A DNA stretch of 37,591 nucleotides from Clostridium sp. (GCA_023667695.1 JAMOZY010000025.1:1-37591), one strand, 5' to 3'; counted from the first letter of the stretch, positions 1-9,723 are shown. Translations and numbers: made by a program. Notes: a model not told the origin generated them from the letters alone.

Positions 1-106
1 GATATTTACCTCAGGAAGCCGCGGTAGCAGAATTAGTACGCTAAACCATAATTTATAGCAGCCTAAGCCATACAGACTCCACATTGAATTTCAACTGTCA
101 CTACAC

Positions 107-3100
107 CTATTGCACCATATAATCAAACAGGCTATACTGGTCGGAATCCGGAATATCATTTAACAGTCCAAGCTGGGTGAATTTCTCTATGGTAGACTTT
201 CCAATCTTAGCCATATCCCGCAGATTATCCTTCGAGGAAAATCCGCCCTGCTTCGAGGCCTCCGCCGCCGCTTCCTGTACCTGTGCTGCCGCCTTGCCGC
301 CCAGTCCCTCGATGCTGCACAGGGCTGGCATGATTTTTCCATCTATAATCAGGAACCGCTCCGCATCTGCCTTGTAAATATCAATAGGCAGGAATTCAAA
401 GCCTCTGGCATACATTTCCTGTACCAGCCGCATATCCTTTAAACTGTCTAAGTCCTTATTCTTCTTATCATCGGACTTTTTGATTTCCTCCATGTAGTAT
501 TCCAGCTTCGAGCGTCCCATGCACATCGTCTCATAGTTAAAAGCATCTGCGCGAATGCTGAAAAAAGCCGTATAGTATTCCAAGGGATAATGAATCTTAT
601 ACCAGGCAATCCGCCATGCCATCATAACATAAGCAGCCGCATGAGCCTTCGGGAACATATATTTAATCTTCTTACAGGAACCGATATACCATTCCGGCAC
701 ATCATGGCTTAACATCTCTGCTTCCCATTCCGGCTTTAATCCCTTCCCCTTCCGGACGCTTTCCATAATGGTAAAGGCAAGACCCTTTTCCAGTCCCTTG
801 TGAATCAAAAACACCATAATATCATCCCGACAACAGATTGCGGTGGATATCACAGCCGTACCAGACTTAATCAAATCCTGGGCATTTCCCAGCCACACAT
901 CTGTCCCATGGGCAAGTCCGGCGATACGGACCAAGTCTGAGAACATGGTAGGCTTGGTGTCCAGAAGCATCTGCATGGCAAAATCCGTCCCGAATTCCGG
1001 GATGCCAAGAGAGCCTAAGGGTACGCCGCCGATATCCTCCGGCGCTATTCCTAAGGCTTCCGTACTTCGGAATAACGACATGACCTGCTTGTCATCCAGG
1101 GGAATCTGCTTACATTCAATCCCCGTCAGGTCCTCCAGCCGCCGAATCATGGTCGGGTCATCATGCCCCAGGATATCCAGCTTCAACAGGTTATGGTCAA
1201 TGGAATGGTATTCAAAATGTGTTGTAATAATCGGCGTTTTCTGATCATTGGCCGGATGCTGAATCGGCGTAAACGAGTAGATTTCTTCATTTTTCGGAAG
1301 CACAATCATACCGCCGGGATGCTGTCCCGTCGTCCGTTTGACACCGGTACAGCCCAGAGATAACCGCTCGATTTCACAGCTTCGCTTCCGGATTTCCCGC
1401 TCCTCAAAAAACTTCATTGCCATTCCATAAGCAGTCTTATCCGCAATGGTGCCAATGGTACCGGCACGGAAAGCATGTCCCTTGGTAAACAATTCCTCTG
1501 TATACTGATGAGCATTTGCCTGGTATTCCCCGGAAAAATTCAAGTCAATATCCGGCTCCTTATCCCCCTTAAATCCTAAAAAGGTCTCAAACGGAATATC
1601 ATGCCCCTCTTTTAATAACGGATGTCCGCAGTTCGGACAATTCTTGTCCGGCATGTCACAGCCGGAATTTCCAGAGAATGCCACAACCTCCGGCGAATCA
1701 AAGTCTACATAATGACAATTGGGACAGATATAATGGGCAGACAACGGATTTACCTCTGTAATACCTGCCATGGTAGCCACAAAAGAGGACCCCACAGAGC
1801 CTCTGGAGCCAACCAGATATCCATGGTCATTGGAATCCCATACCAGTTTTTGTGCAATGATATACAGCACTGCAAAGCCATTGGAAATGATGGAATTCAG
1901 CTCCCGTTCCAGCCGTTCCACCACGACCTCCGGCAGCTCCGGTCCATAGATTTCATGCGCTTTGTTATAACAGATTTCCGTTAAGGTTTCATCGGAATTC
2001 TCAATCACCGGCGGACATTTATCCGGGCGTACCGGCTTGATGTACTCAATCATGTCTGCAATCCGGTTGGTATTGGTAATCACCACTTCTCTTGCCTTGT
2101 CCGGCCCCAGATATTCAAATTCCTTCAGCATCTCATCTGTTGTCCGGAAATACAGAGGGCTTTGCTTCTCCACATCCTTAAATCCCTCTGATGCCTGGAT
2201 GATGGCACGATAAATGGCATCCTCCGGGTCCAGGAAATGCACATCACAGGTAGCGACTACCGGCTTATGAAACTCCTCTCCCAGCCTTATGATGGTGCGG
2301 TTATTCTCCATCAGGTCCTCCATGGATTCCACTGCATAATTATCATCCTCAATCATGAATTGGTTATTCCCCAGAGGCTGAATTTCCAGATAATCATAAA
2401 AGTCCACGATTCGTGTAATTTCTCCATCATCTGCACCATTTAATATAGCCTGATACAGCTCCCCTGCTTCACAGGCGGAGCCAATCAGCAAGCCTTCCCG
2501 ATACTTATTAATCATGCTTTTCGGCATTAATGGCCGGCGGTTAAAATATTCCAAATGGGACATGGAAATCAGGCGGTACAGATTCACCCGTCCCACCTCA
2601 TTTTTCGCCAGAATAATCCCATGATACCGTCTGGATTTTTTGATGCTTTCCGGAGAGCCTGCCGCCAGAGAGTTCAGCTGGTCCAGGTTCTCCACCCCCT
2701 GTTCCATCAGCATATGTACGAACTTTAGGAACATTTCAGCGGTAGCTTCCGCATCATTCACCGCCCGGTGATGGTTCTCCAATACGATTTTTAATTCCTT
2801 TACCAGCCGGTCTAAGGTGAATTTCCCCAGATGGGGCAGCAAAATATGTGCCAGCCCCAGAGTATCCAGTATGGTATTCGTAAATGCCAGGCCCTGCCTT
2901 TTGGCCTCCATTCCGATAAATCCCGTATCAAAGGAAGCATTGTGTGCTACCACCACAGCATCCCCGCAGAATTCCAGAAAACGTGGCAGAACTGCTTCAA
3001 TGTTAGGCTGGTCTGCTACCATCTCGTCTGTGATTCCCGTAAGCCTGGTAATATTATAGGGAATCGGACGTTCCGGATTCACCAGCTGGGAGAACCGGTC

Positions 3101-4666
3101 TATCACCCTTCCCTGCTGGATTTTAACCGCTCCTATTTCCGTTATCTTATGAAACTTGGCATTTTTTCCGGTGGTTTCGATATCGAACACCACAAAGGTA
3201 TCCCGAAAGGTCTGTCCCCGGGAGTGAAGAATCAGGCTTTTTAAATCATCTACAAAATACCCTTCCACGCCATAGATAATCTTAAAATCATCCTTGGAGT
3301 CCAGTACATGATTGGCAATGGGAAAGGCCTGTACCACACCATGATCCGTAATGGCAATTCCCTTATGTCCCCATGCCTTTGCCCGCTTGATAATCTTACC
3401 GATATCCACCACGCTGTCCTTATCACTCATTACCGTATGCATGTGAAGCTCTACCCGCTTATCCAGGGACTGATCCGTTCTGGTGGTCCGGAAATCTCCG
3501 ATTTTTTTCATTCCCACAATCGAACCTATGGTAATGTCATTGGCAAAGGTATCATAGGATACGATTCCCTTAATCCGGTAAAATCCCCCATTTTGAAACA
3601 AATCCAAAAACAGCTCCAAATCATCATTGGATAAAAACACCTTGCCGCTGATGGTATCCGTAAAGTCTGTAATATGAAAGGTCACTATGGTCTTATTATT
3701 CCGGATTTCTCTGGTTTCCAGCTTAATAATCTGACCATGGACCACCACTTCTCCAAGCTCTCCCTGAATCTCAGCAATGGAAATGGTTTCTCCCTCACAG
3801 TTTCTGCCGTAAAATACCTCCGGGTCCTTCGCCGTATGCAAAGCAGAACGGCGGAATCCGGATTTTCCTTCTGTACCGCCACTGCTCTTTTCCGGCTTTT
3901 GGGTTCCGCGGGTTCCTTGTCCAGCTCCCTCTGGCTTTGGGGTTCCACGGGTTCCTTGTCCAGCTCCCTCTGCCTTTGGATTGTCGGTATTGTTTTTCCT
4001 CTGGCGGCCTGCAAAAGCAGCTCCGGAAACAGGCTCTGAATTAGAATGGTGTGCCGCCTCCAAAGCCCGCAGCTCTTCCAGTTGTGCCTGATACTGCTCC
4101 TGCTCCTGCAGCAGCCGTCTTTCGTGAGCCTCCCGTAAGGCTTCCTTATCCTCTTCCTTAAAATTAAATCCAACCTGAACCTCTATGCCAAACCGGTCTT
4201 GGAACAGACGGATTAAAAAGCTTTGTATTTCGCTGAAGCGGCACTTTGCCAAATCCGAATCCGGCATAGGTATGGTAATAACATTGTCATTTACCACCCA
4301 GGCTTCCTCCTTTACCAAAAGGTAATTGATAGGGTCCGTCTCTTTGATTTCATACAACAGACTTTCCATATACTCGGAAAGGATTTCCTCCAGCCGGTAC
4401 CGCTCGGATAACTGATAGACCAGCTGAATATCCACGGTTTTCGTTCCGGTAACTGCATTTTTTGCATAGGACAACAGCTCATTTTGCAGCTGCATCACAT
4501 ACTGATGATGAATCAAATGCCGGGAAATCAGATAGAAATGCAAAACCTTCGACCGTCTGCTGAACCGCACCCGGTCAATAAACACATCATCAAAATATTC
4601 CTGAAGCAGCTTCGATGGATGATAGGCCTCAAATAATTGTAAAATACTGATTTTTCCTTCTTCCAT
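107..4666 (-). CDS. polC: DNA polymerase III alpha subunit, PolC type
   Basis: This is the Gram-positive replicative DNA polymerase with built-in 3'-5' proofreading, acting at the replication fork. The 1519-residue length is slightly above the usual ~1440. Visible parts in order: an N-terminal domain, a low-complexity linker (about 190-290), an OB-fold region (about 300-390), a PHP domain split by an exonuclease insertion (HMHTVMSD near 406), the exonuclease (DIETTG near 494, HNASFD, and HRAVNDAEAT near 634), a four-cysteine zinc-binding stretch (about 982-1015), the polymerase active site (PDIDLNF near 1039), and a C-terminal helix-hairpin-helix region. All expected catalytic acids are present. 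The start has a good AAGGAG site. The gene is last in the block, 51 bp after ispG. The linker carries a 13-residue tandem repeat. The call is very secure. Confidence 0.98.
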   Translation of the reverse strand: MEEGKISILQLFEAYHPSKLLQEYFDDVFIDRVRFSRRSKVLHFYLISRHLIHHQYVMQLQNELLSYAKNAVTGTKTVDIQLVYQLSERYRLEEILSEYMESLLYEIKETDPINYLLVKEEAWVVNDNVITIPMPDSDLAKCRFSEIQSFLIRLFQDRFGIEVQVGFNFKEEDKEALREAHERRLLQEQEQYQAQLEELRALEAAHHSNSEPVSGAAFAGRQRKNNTDNPKAEGAGQGTRGTPKPEGAGQGTRGTQKPEKSSGGTEGKSGFRRSALHTAKDPEVFYGRNCEGETISIAEIQGELGEVVVHGQIIKLETREIRNNKTIVTFHITDFTDTISGKVFLSNDDLELFLDLFQNGGFYRIKGIVSYDTFANDITIGSIVGMKKIGDFRTTRTDQSLDKRVELHMHTVMSDKDSVVDIGKIIKRAKAWGHKGIAITDHGVVQAFPIANHVLDSKDDFKIIYGVEGYFVDDLKSLILHSRGQTFRDTFVVFDIETTGKNAKFHKITEIGAVKIQQGRVIDRFSQLVNPERPIPYNITRLTGITDEMVADQPNIEAVLPRFLEFCGDAVVVAHNASFDTGFIGMEAKRQGLAFTNTILDTLGLAHILLPHLGKFTLDRLVKELKIVLENHHRAVNDAEATAEMFLKFVHMLMEQGVENLDQLNSLAAGSPESIKKSRRYHGIILAKNEVGRVNLYRLISMSHLEYFNRRPLMPKSMINKYREGLLIGSACEAGELYQAILNGADDGEITRIVDFYDYLEIQPLGNNQFMIEDDNYAVESMEDLMENNRTIIRLGEEFHKPVVATCDVHFLDPEDAIYRAIIQASEGFKDVEKQSPLYFRTTDEMLKEFEYLGPDKAREVVITNTNRIADMIEYIKPVRPDKCPPVIENSDETLTEICYNKAHEIYGPELPEVVVERLERELNSIISNGFAVLYIIAQKLVWDSNDHGYLVGSRGSVGSSFVATMAGITEVNPLSAHYICPNCHYVDFDSPEVVAFSGNSGCDMPDKNCPNCGHPLLKEGHDIPFETFLGFKGDKEPDIDLNFSGEYQANAHQYTEELFTKGHAFRAGTIGTIADKTAYGMAMKFFEEREIRKRSCEIERLSLGCTGVKRTTGQHPGGMIVLPKNEEIYSFTPIQHPANDQKTPIITTHFEYHSIDHNLLKLDILGHDDPTMIRRLEDLTGIECKQIPLDDKQVMSLFRSTEALGIAPEDIGGVPLGSLGIPEFGTDFAMQMLLDTKPTMFSDLVRIAGLAHGTDVWLGNAQDLIKSGTAVISTAICCRDDIMVFLIHKGLEKGLAFTIMESVRKGKGLKPEWEAEMLSHDVPEWYIGSCKKIKYMFPKAHAAAYVMMAWRIAWYKIHYPLEYYTAFFSIRADAFNYETMCMGRSKLEYYMEEIKKSDDKKNKDLDSLKDMRLVQEMYARGFEFLPIDIYKADAERFLIIDGKIMPALCSIEGLGGKAAAQVQEAAAEASKQGGFSSKDNLRDMAKIGKSTIEKFTQLGLLNDIPDSDQYSLFDYMVQ
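3902..3979 (-). repeat. 39-bp tandem repeat within polC linker (2 copies)
   Basis: Two head-to-tail 39-bp units, 3902-3940 and 3941-3979, differ at only two bases. They encode GAGQGTRGTPKPE and GAGQGTRGTQKPE, followed by a degenerate related stretch. The length is a multiple of three, so gain or loss of units keeps the frame. They lie in the flexible linker before the OB-fold. Confidence 0.9.
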
Positions 4667-4718
4667 GTCTGCTCCTTCCTTTATTTTCCTTTATCTGCCG
4701 CCATGCATCCACACTTAT

Positions 4719-5810
4719 TTATCTCTGCTCTGAGCATTCCTCTGAATTCCAATGCTCCAATTCGTTTCTTAACGCTTCCAAAAGCTGGTCCTCCGGAAGC
4801 TTTCGTATGATTTCTCCCTTTTTCATTAACAGGCCTTCTCCTTTGCCTCCGGCAATGCCTAAATCAGCCTCTCTTGCTTCACCGGGTCCATTTACGATAC
4901 AGCCCATCACTGCCACCTTGATATTTAAGTGTTCATAATCCGCCGTCAGCTCCTCCACCTGATTTGCCAGGCCAATGAGATCGATAGAGGTTCTGCCACA
5001 GGTAGGACAGGATACGACCTCAATACCGCCTGTACGCAGGTTCAAGGTTTTCAAAATCTGCTTTGCTGCAACAACCTCCTGCACCGGATCTCCGGTAAGA
5101 GAAACCCGAATCGTATCTCCGATTCCCTGATTCAGGATAATCCCAAGTCCCACGGAAGACTTAATGGTTCCCCGCAGCAGGGTTCCGGCCTCTGTAATCC
5201 CCACATGAAGCGGGTATTTTGTTCTTTGTGCCATTAATTCATGGGCCTTCACACACATCATGACATCCGAGGACTTAATGCTGATGACAAGCTGGTCATA
5301 ATCCAGTGCCTCAATCATCCTTACTTTATCCAGAGCGCTTTCCACAATCCCCTCTGCGGTTACGCCATGATACTTCTCTACCAATTCCTTCTCTAAGGAA
5401 CCGCTATTTACACCTACCCGGATGGGAATCCTGCGTTCCTTTGCCATCTGCACCACTGCCCGGACCTGCTCCGGACCTCCGATATTCCCCGGATTAATCC
5501 GGATTTTATCCGCGCCGCTTTCCATAGCAAGCAGGGCTAACCGGTAATCAAAATGAATATCTGCCACAATCGGAATATGAATCTGCTTTTTGATTTCTCC
5601 GATGGCTCTGGCCGCCGCCTCATGATTTGCTGTACAGCGGATAATCTGGCAGCCCGCCTGCTCCAGCCTGTGAATCTGGGCAACAGTAGTCGGAATGTCC
5701 TCTGTTTTGGTATTGGTCATGGATTGAATCAGAATGGGATTCCCGCCTCCAATCACCTGATTCCCAATGGCAATCCCCTTTGTTCCCTTGCGATATAACC
5801 CTTGCTCCAT
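4719..5810 (-). CDS. ispG: 4-hydroxy-3-methylbut-2-enyl diphosphate synthase (flavodoxin/ferredoxin)
   Basis: This enzyme converts methylerythritol cyclodiphosphate to HMBPP in the MEP isoprenoid pathway, using a [4Fe-4S] cluster. The start is placed at the ATG at 5810 (363 residues, a normal bacterial length) because AGGAGGAG sits just upstream and the protein then begins MEQGLYRKGTKGI. An in-frame start at 5891 would add a non-conserved 27-residue extension with no such site. The N-terminal TIM-barrel motif GGNPILIQSMTNT is present, as are the cluster cysteines in CPTCGR (near 268) and MGCIVNGPGEA (near 302), the latter with its conserved Glu. It lies in a run with rseP, dxr, cdsA and uppS. 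dxr is in the same pathway, and UppS consumes its products. Confidence 0.97.
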   Translation of the reverse strand: MEQGLYRKGTKGIAIGNQVIGGGNPILIQSMTNTKTEDIPTTVAQIHRLEQAGCQIIRCTANHEAAARAIGEIKKQIHIPIVADIHFDYRLALLAMESGADKIRINPGNIGGPEQVRAVVQMAKERRIPIRVGVNSGSLEKELVEKYHGVTAEGIVESALDKVRMIEALDYDQLVISIKSSDVMMCVKAHELMAQRTKYPLHVGITEAGTLLRGTIKSSVGLGIILNQGIGDTIRVSLTGDPVQEVVAAKQILKTLNLRTGGIEVVSCPTCGRTSIDLIGLANQVEELTADYEHLNIKVAVMGCIVNGPGEAREADLGIAGGKGEGLLMKKGEIIRKLPEDQLLEALRNELEHWNSEECSEQR

Positions 5811-5842
5811 ATACTCCTCCTCCTGTGAATCATCCGCCCTAT

Positions 5843-5907
5843 AGAATCCATTGCACAGCTGGCTCTTTGTGAACAAGTTCCCACGCGCCAACTGTACAAT
5901 GGATTCT
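5843..5907 (-). other. Long mRNA hairpin in the rseP-ispG intergenic region
   Basis: The arms 5843-5863 and 5887-5907 form a 21-bp stem with a 23-nt loop, which can itself fold further. In the transcript of the minus strand, 19 Watson-Crick pairs and two G-U wobbles close the stem. On the opposite strand those two positions would be A-C mismatches, so the structure favours the mRNA strand. No U-tract follows, so it is not a standard terminator. It ends about 32 nt before the chosen ispG start. It could be a processing or stability element, or a regulatory leader. Confidence 0.8.
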
Positions 5908-5920
5908 GCATGACTGTTAT

Positions 5921-7024
5921 TTAAACAAATAAATTCCGTATATCCTTAAAGGTTACCAGAATCATGACAATAAACACCAATACAAATCCAATGGCATGAA
6001 CAAAGGCCTCTTTTTCCTTGGGTATCGGCTTTCTCGTAATCAGCTCCACCAGCAGGAATAACAATCGTCCTCCATCTAATGCCGGAAATGGAATCAGATT
6101 CATGACTCCCACATTGACACTAATCAGAATCAGAAAATTGATTACATTTAATACCACGGAAAACAGGCCCCCCTCTGCCTTGGCTTCCTCCATGGTCTCA
6201 TTCATCATATCTGCAACCCCTACCACACCGGATACCTGATTTACCCCTATTTTGCCGGTAATCAGATACTTCAGGCTGACAAAGGTAGTCTTAAGCCAAT
6301 ACCGCAATTCCAAGGCACTGTATTTGATGTTCGTAACCAGATTTGCCTTCGTCCGGACATACATATCGTTTTCAGGGTGATAGCCGCCGGAAAGACCTAA
6401 CTGATACATCCCGGCAGTCTCATTATACTTCGGGGTCACCAGAATCGTCTGCTCCGTCCCATTCCGCTGAAAGGTAACGGACACCGGTTCTTCCGAGGAA
6501 TAAAACTGCATAAAAATCAACACTTCCCGAAAGTCATAAATCCGGCTGTTGTTCAATCGGGTAATCACATCTCCTTCCAGCAGTCCGGCTTCCTCTGCGC
6601 CGGAGCCTTCTCCTACATAGTTAATCTCTCCGGTCAGATAGCCTGCCATACCAATCAGGACCATGGATGCCAGAAAGGCCAACAGGAAGTTGAACACAGG
6701 CCCTCCCAGAATGACTGCAATCCGGGACCAGACCGGCTTATTGGAAAAAGCCCGTTCATCCGTACATTCCTCTTCATCCTCTCCAAGCATCATACAATAT
6801 CCGCCAATGGGCAGACAGCGGATGGAATACTGGGTTTCATGCCGTTTGGTCTTAAAAATACAGGGACCCATACCAATGGAAAACTCCGTTACGGCAATAC
6901 CGGTCCACTTACACATCAGAAAGTGTCCCAATTCATGTATCATAATAATGCTGCCAAATACTAATATAATCACAAGTATGTTAACTACTACGTTCAATCT
7001 TCCACCTGCTCTCAATATATTCAT
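5921..7024 (-). CDS. rseP: RIP metalloprotease RseP (site-2 protease)
   Basis: This is a membrane-embedded zinc protease that cleaves transmembrane substrates such as anti-sigma factors or signal-peptide remnants. The zinc motif HELGH lies at residues 30-34 in the first membrane helix. A PDZ-like domain follows (about 125-200, with EEAGLLEGDVI), and the second active-site motif NLIPFPALDGGR is near residue 315. There are about four membrane segments. The 367-residue length fits the family. The ATG at 7024 overlaps dxr by 44 bp. A TTG at 6997 preceded by AGGTGG (358 residues) is a reasonable alternative, because the first nine residues are not typical of the family. The tight overlap suggests translational coupling to dxr. 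Confidence 0.95.
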   Translation of the reverse strand: MNILRAGGRLNVVVNILVIILVFGSIIMIHELGHFLMCKWTGIAVTEFSIGMGPCIFKTKRHETQYSIRCLPIGGYCMMLGEDEEECTDERAFSNKPVWSRIAVILGGPVFNFLLAFLASMVLIGMAGYLTGEINYVGEGSGAEEAGLLEGDVITRLNNSRIYDFREVLIFMQFYSSEEPVSVTFQRNGTEQTILVTPKYNETAGMYQLGLSGGYHPENDMYVRTKANLVTNIKYSALELRYWLKTTFVSLKYLITGKIGVNQVSGVVGVADMMNETMEEAKAEGGLFSVVLNVINFLILISVNVGVMNLIPFPALDGGRLLFLLVELITRKPIPKEKEAFVHAIGFVLVFIVMILVTFKDIRNLFV

Positions 7025-8144
7025 AGGTCCACCGTTCCGTATCCAGAATCTCCGCTACGGAAGGTGCTTCTAACTTCTTATGAGCATTTATACATTCTTC
7101 TATCATTTGGTAAATATCCAAAAAACGAATTTTCTCTTCCAGAAACCTTGCAACTGCATACTCATTGGCGGCATTGAATACCGTTGGCAGACTGCCGCCC
7201 GCTCTCCCCACCTGATAGGCCAGAGAAAGTCCCCGGAACACCTCCAAATCCGGCTTTGAAAACTGAATGGACGCCAAGGCATCAAAGTCCAGCCGTTCCT
7301 CCGGAAGAAACCGCCTTTCCGGATACAGCAGGGCATATTGAATCGGAAGCTTCATATCCGGTGTTCCAAGCTGTGCCAGAACTGCTCCATCCTGAAACTG
7401 TACCATGGAATGAATCACACTCTGGGGCTGAACCACCACCTCTATATCATCGATATCCACATCAAAAAGCCACTTGGCTTCCATGACCTCTAAGCCCTTA
7501 TTCACCATAGTAGCAGAATCAATGGTGATTTTCCGCCCCATGGTCCAATTCGGATGCTTCAATGCATCCGCTACCCTGACCTTGGCAAGATATTCCCGGT
7601 CCTTACCACGGAATGGTCCGCCGGAAGCAGTTAAGAGAATCTTATCAAGTTCCCTTGGATTTTCTCCATGCAGGCACTGGAAAATGGCAGAATGCTCACT
7701 GTCTACCGGCAGAATATTTACATGATTCTGCTTTGCCAGAGGCATAATGATGTGTCCGGCAGTTACCAGCGTCTCTTTATTTGCCAGGGCAATATCCTTT
7801 CCGGACTGTATGGCTGCAATCGTGGGCTGGATACCAATCATCCCTACAATTGCGGTAACCAGGATGTCACTGTCCGTCTGGGTTGCCACTTCAATCAAGC
7901 CTTCCATGCCGGAAACAATCCGTACATCCAAATCAGCAGCCATTTGCTTTAGTTTTGCCGCATTTTCTTCCTTCCATACCGCTGCCAGACTGGGACGAAA
8001 TTCCCGAATCTGCTGCTCCAGCAGGGTGATATTACTGCCTGCCGCCAGAGCAGTCACCTGCAAATCCTTGTTATAATTCCGCACCACCTCTAAGGTCTGG
8101 GTTCCGATGGAACCGGTGGACCCGAGAATTCCTATCTTTCTCAA
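6981..8144 (-). CDS. dxr: 1-deoxy-D-xylulose-5-phosphate reductoisomerase
   Basis: This enzyme catalyses the first committed step of the MEP pathway, converting DXP to methylerythritol phosphate with NADPH and a divalent metal. The N-terminal NADPH motif GSTGSIGT (residues 8-15) is visible, as are the metal-site region VDSEHSAIFQ, the ASGGPFRG loop, and the block HPNWTMGRKITIDSATM. The 387-residue length is normal. The start codon is TTG, preceded by a strong AGGAGGAG site. The gene lies 12 bp after cdsA and overlaps rseP, as in many Firmicutes. With ispG, two enzymes of this pathway are in the window. Confidence 0.98.
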   Translation of the reverse strand: MRKIGILGSTGSIGTQTLEVVRNYNKDLQVTALAAGSNITLLEQQIREFRPSLAAVWKEENAAKLKQMAADLDVRIVSGMEGLIEVATQTDSDILVTAIVGMIGIQPTIAAIQSGKDIALANKETLVTAGHIIMPLAKQNHVNILPVDSEHSAIFQCLHGENPRELDKILLTASGGPFRGKDREYLAKVRVADALKHPNWTMGRKITIDSATMVNKGLEVMEAKWLFDVDIDDIEVVVQPQSVIHSMVQFQDGAVLAQLGTPDMKLPIQYALLYPERRFLPEERLDFDALASIQFSKPDLEVFRGLSLAYQVGRAGGSLPTVFNAANEYAVARFLEEKIRFLDIYQMIEECINAHKKLEAPSVAEILDTERWTYEYIESRWKIERSS

Positions 8145-8156
8145 TCTCTTCTCCTC

Positions 8157-9011
8157 CTAAAAGTACATCCGCAGCAGAAAGCCTACCATATAGTACACAA
8201 TGGGCGCCGTAAAAATCATACTGTCAAACCGGTCCATAATCCCTCCATGGCCGGGAATCAGGTTACTGTAATCCTTAATCCCATAATTCCGCTTAATGGC
8301 GGAAGCCGCCAAATCCCCTACCACTGCCGGCAAGGCGCCGATTCCGCAAATTACGGCAAATAATACCGGATAATTATAGCTGCCATCGTGGGCATAATGA
8401 CAGAAAATCAGTCCATATACACAGCCGCACAATGCTGCGCCTAAAATGCCTCCGATAAATCCCTCTACGCTCTTCTTCGGACTCAGCTTCGGAAACATCT
8501 GATGCTTACCAATCAGGATTCCTACCAAATAGGCAAAGATATCATTTCCACAGGAGCAAAGCAGAATCAACACAACAAACAGCCCTCCCTGCTTCATGCT
8601 CCGCAGCTGGTAAATATAGCCCAGGGATACCGCTACATAGAAAAAGGTGAAAAAGCTGCATGCCAGCTGCTTTACATCATATTTGGGGAACCCAATCACA
8701 TATACCGTCAGCAGCAACAGTAAATACAGAATAAAGACCGGTAACACCAGGGCATCCCATTGGAGATACAAGATTAGGTCATACAGTACCACGAAGCTAT
8801 ATGCAATGACCGCCATAGGGGATTTCTCAAGCTGAAAGACCCGCAGCAGTTCAAAGACTCCCCCAAGAGAAATGGCCACCAGCAGAAGGGCCAATGCCCA
8901 GCCCCCCAGCCAAAGAGCCCCACCGCCGATTGCAAGCATGGCAATGGTACTGCCTAATCGGACAAAGAAGCTTTTGGTCTTTTCCTGTTTCTCATTCTTT
9001 GACTCCGCCAT
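8157..9011 (-). CDS. cdsA: Phosphatidate cytidylyltransferase
   Basis: This enzyme makes CDP-diacylglycerol from phosphatidate and CTP, the branch point for phospholipid head groups. The 284-residue protein is almost entirely hydrophobic, with about eight membrane helices after a charged N-terminus. The family signature is near the C-terminus, where KDYSNLIPGHGGIMDRFDS includes the conserved Gly and Asp residues. An upstream LSPKKSVEGFIGG motif is also typical. Its start overlaps the end of uppS by 20 bp, indicating coupled translation in a uppS-cdsA-dxr-rseP arrangement. Confidence 0.97.
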   Translation of the reverse strand: MAESKNEKQEKTKSFFVRLGSTIAMLAIGGGALWLGGWALALLLVAISLGGVFELLRVFQLEKSPMAVIAYSFVVLYDLILYLQWDALVLPVFILYLLLLLTVYVIGFPKYDVKQLACSFFTFFYVAVSLGYIYQLRSMKQGGLFVVLILLCSCGNDIFAYLVGILIGKHQMFPKLSPKKSVEGFIGGILGAALCGCVYGLIFCHYAHDGSYNYPVLFAVICGIGALPAVVGDLAASAIKRNYGIKDYSNLIPGHGGIMDRFDSMIFTAPIVYYMVGFLLRMYF

Positions 9012-9723
9012 ATCTTCGTTCCCTTCCGTTAAAATATCGTATTGCCTGAATCAAGTCCTCTTTCTTGAAATCCGGCCAGTTCACATCCGTAAAATAAAAT
9101 TCCGTATATGCCAGCTGCCACAATAAGTAATTGGACAGCCGCTGCTCCCCGCTGGTCCGGATTAACAGTTCCGGGTCCGGCATGTATTCCGTATCCAGAT
9201 AGGAAGCAACCACAGATTCCTCAATCGCCTCCGGCTCCAACGCGCCATTTTTCACATCAGCGGCAAGCCTCCGTACTGCCCTGGTAATTTCATCCCGGCT
9301 TCCGTAGTTCAGTGCGATGGTTAAGGTCAGACCCTGATGGTCCTTGCTCATTTCCCATAATTCATCAATCAGTTGATTAATATCATCTGCCAGTCTGGAA
9401 CGGTCTCCAATCACCCGAACCGTCAGCATATCCCGCTTTACATGGGTTTTAAACGAATTCAGATATTGCCGTAAGATATTCATGATTCCGGCCACTTCCT
9501 CTGTGGAACGCTTCCAGTTCTCCGTGGAAAAGGCATAAACCGTCATGTACTTTACCCCCAGGTCGCCGGCATCCTGACAAATCTGCTCCACTGTTTTTGC
9601 TCCCTGCATATGTCCATAGTTCCGCGGCATTCCCCGCTTTTTCGCCCATCTTCCGTTCCCATCCAGAATAATGGCAATGTGCTGGGGGATTGTCAGGGTT
9701 TCACCATTGATTACTTTTTCCAT
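8992..9723 (-). CDS. uppS: Undecaprenyl diphosphate synthase (cis-prenyltransferase)
   Basis: This enzyme adds eight isopentenyl units to farnesyl diphosphate to make the C55 carrier lipid for peptidoglycan and other envelope polymers. The start is set at 9723 (243 residues, the normal length) because AGAGGAGG lies upstream. The upstream in-frame extension looks non-coding. The catalytic Asp is D21 in ILDGNGRWAKKRG. The C-terminal LLIRTSGEQRLSN motif, with its conserved arginines, binds IPP. It is followed directly by cdsA. A 171-bp gap with a hairpin separates it from frr upstream. Confidence 0.97.
   Translation of the reverse strand: MEKVINGETLTIPQHIAIILDGNGRWAKKRGMPRNYGHMQGAKTVEQICQDAGDLGVKYMTVYAFSTENWKRSTEEVAGIMNILRQYLNSFKTHVKRDMLTVRVIGDRSRLADDINQLIDELWEMSKDHQGLTLTIALNYGSRDEITRAVRRLAADVKNGALEPEAIEESVVASYLDTEYMPDPELLIRTSGEQRLSNYLLWQLAYTEFYFTDVNWPDFKKEDLIQAIRYFNGRERRYGGVKE

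Noticed and set aside
1-106. Sequence downstream of polC
   Set aside because: I found no convincing terminator, promoter or gene in this short stretch.
3685-4173. Minus-strand frame of about 162 codons inside polC
   Set aside because: It is a shifted frame of the Glu/Arg-rich linker and repeat region with no ribosome site and no conserved motif.
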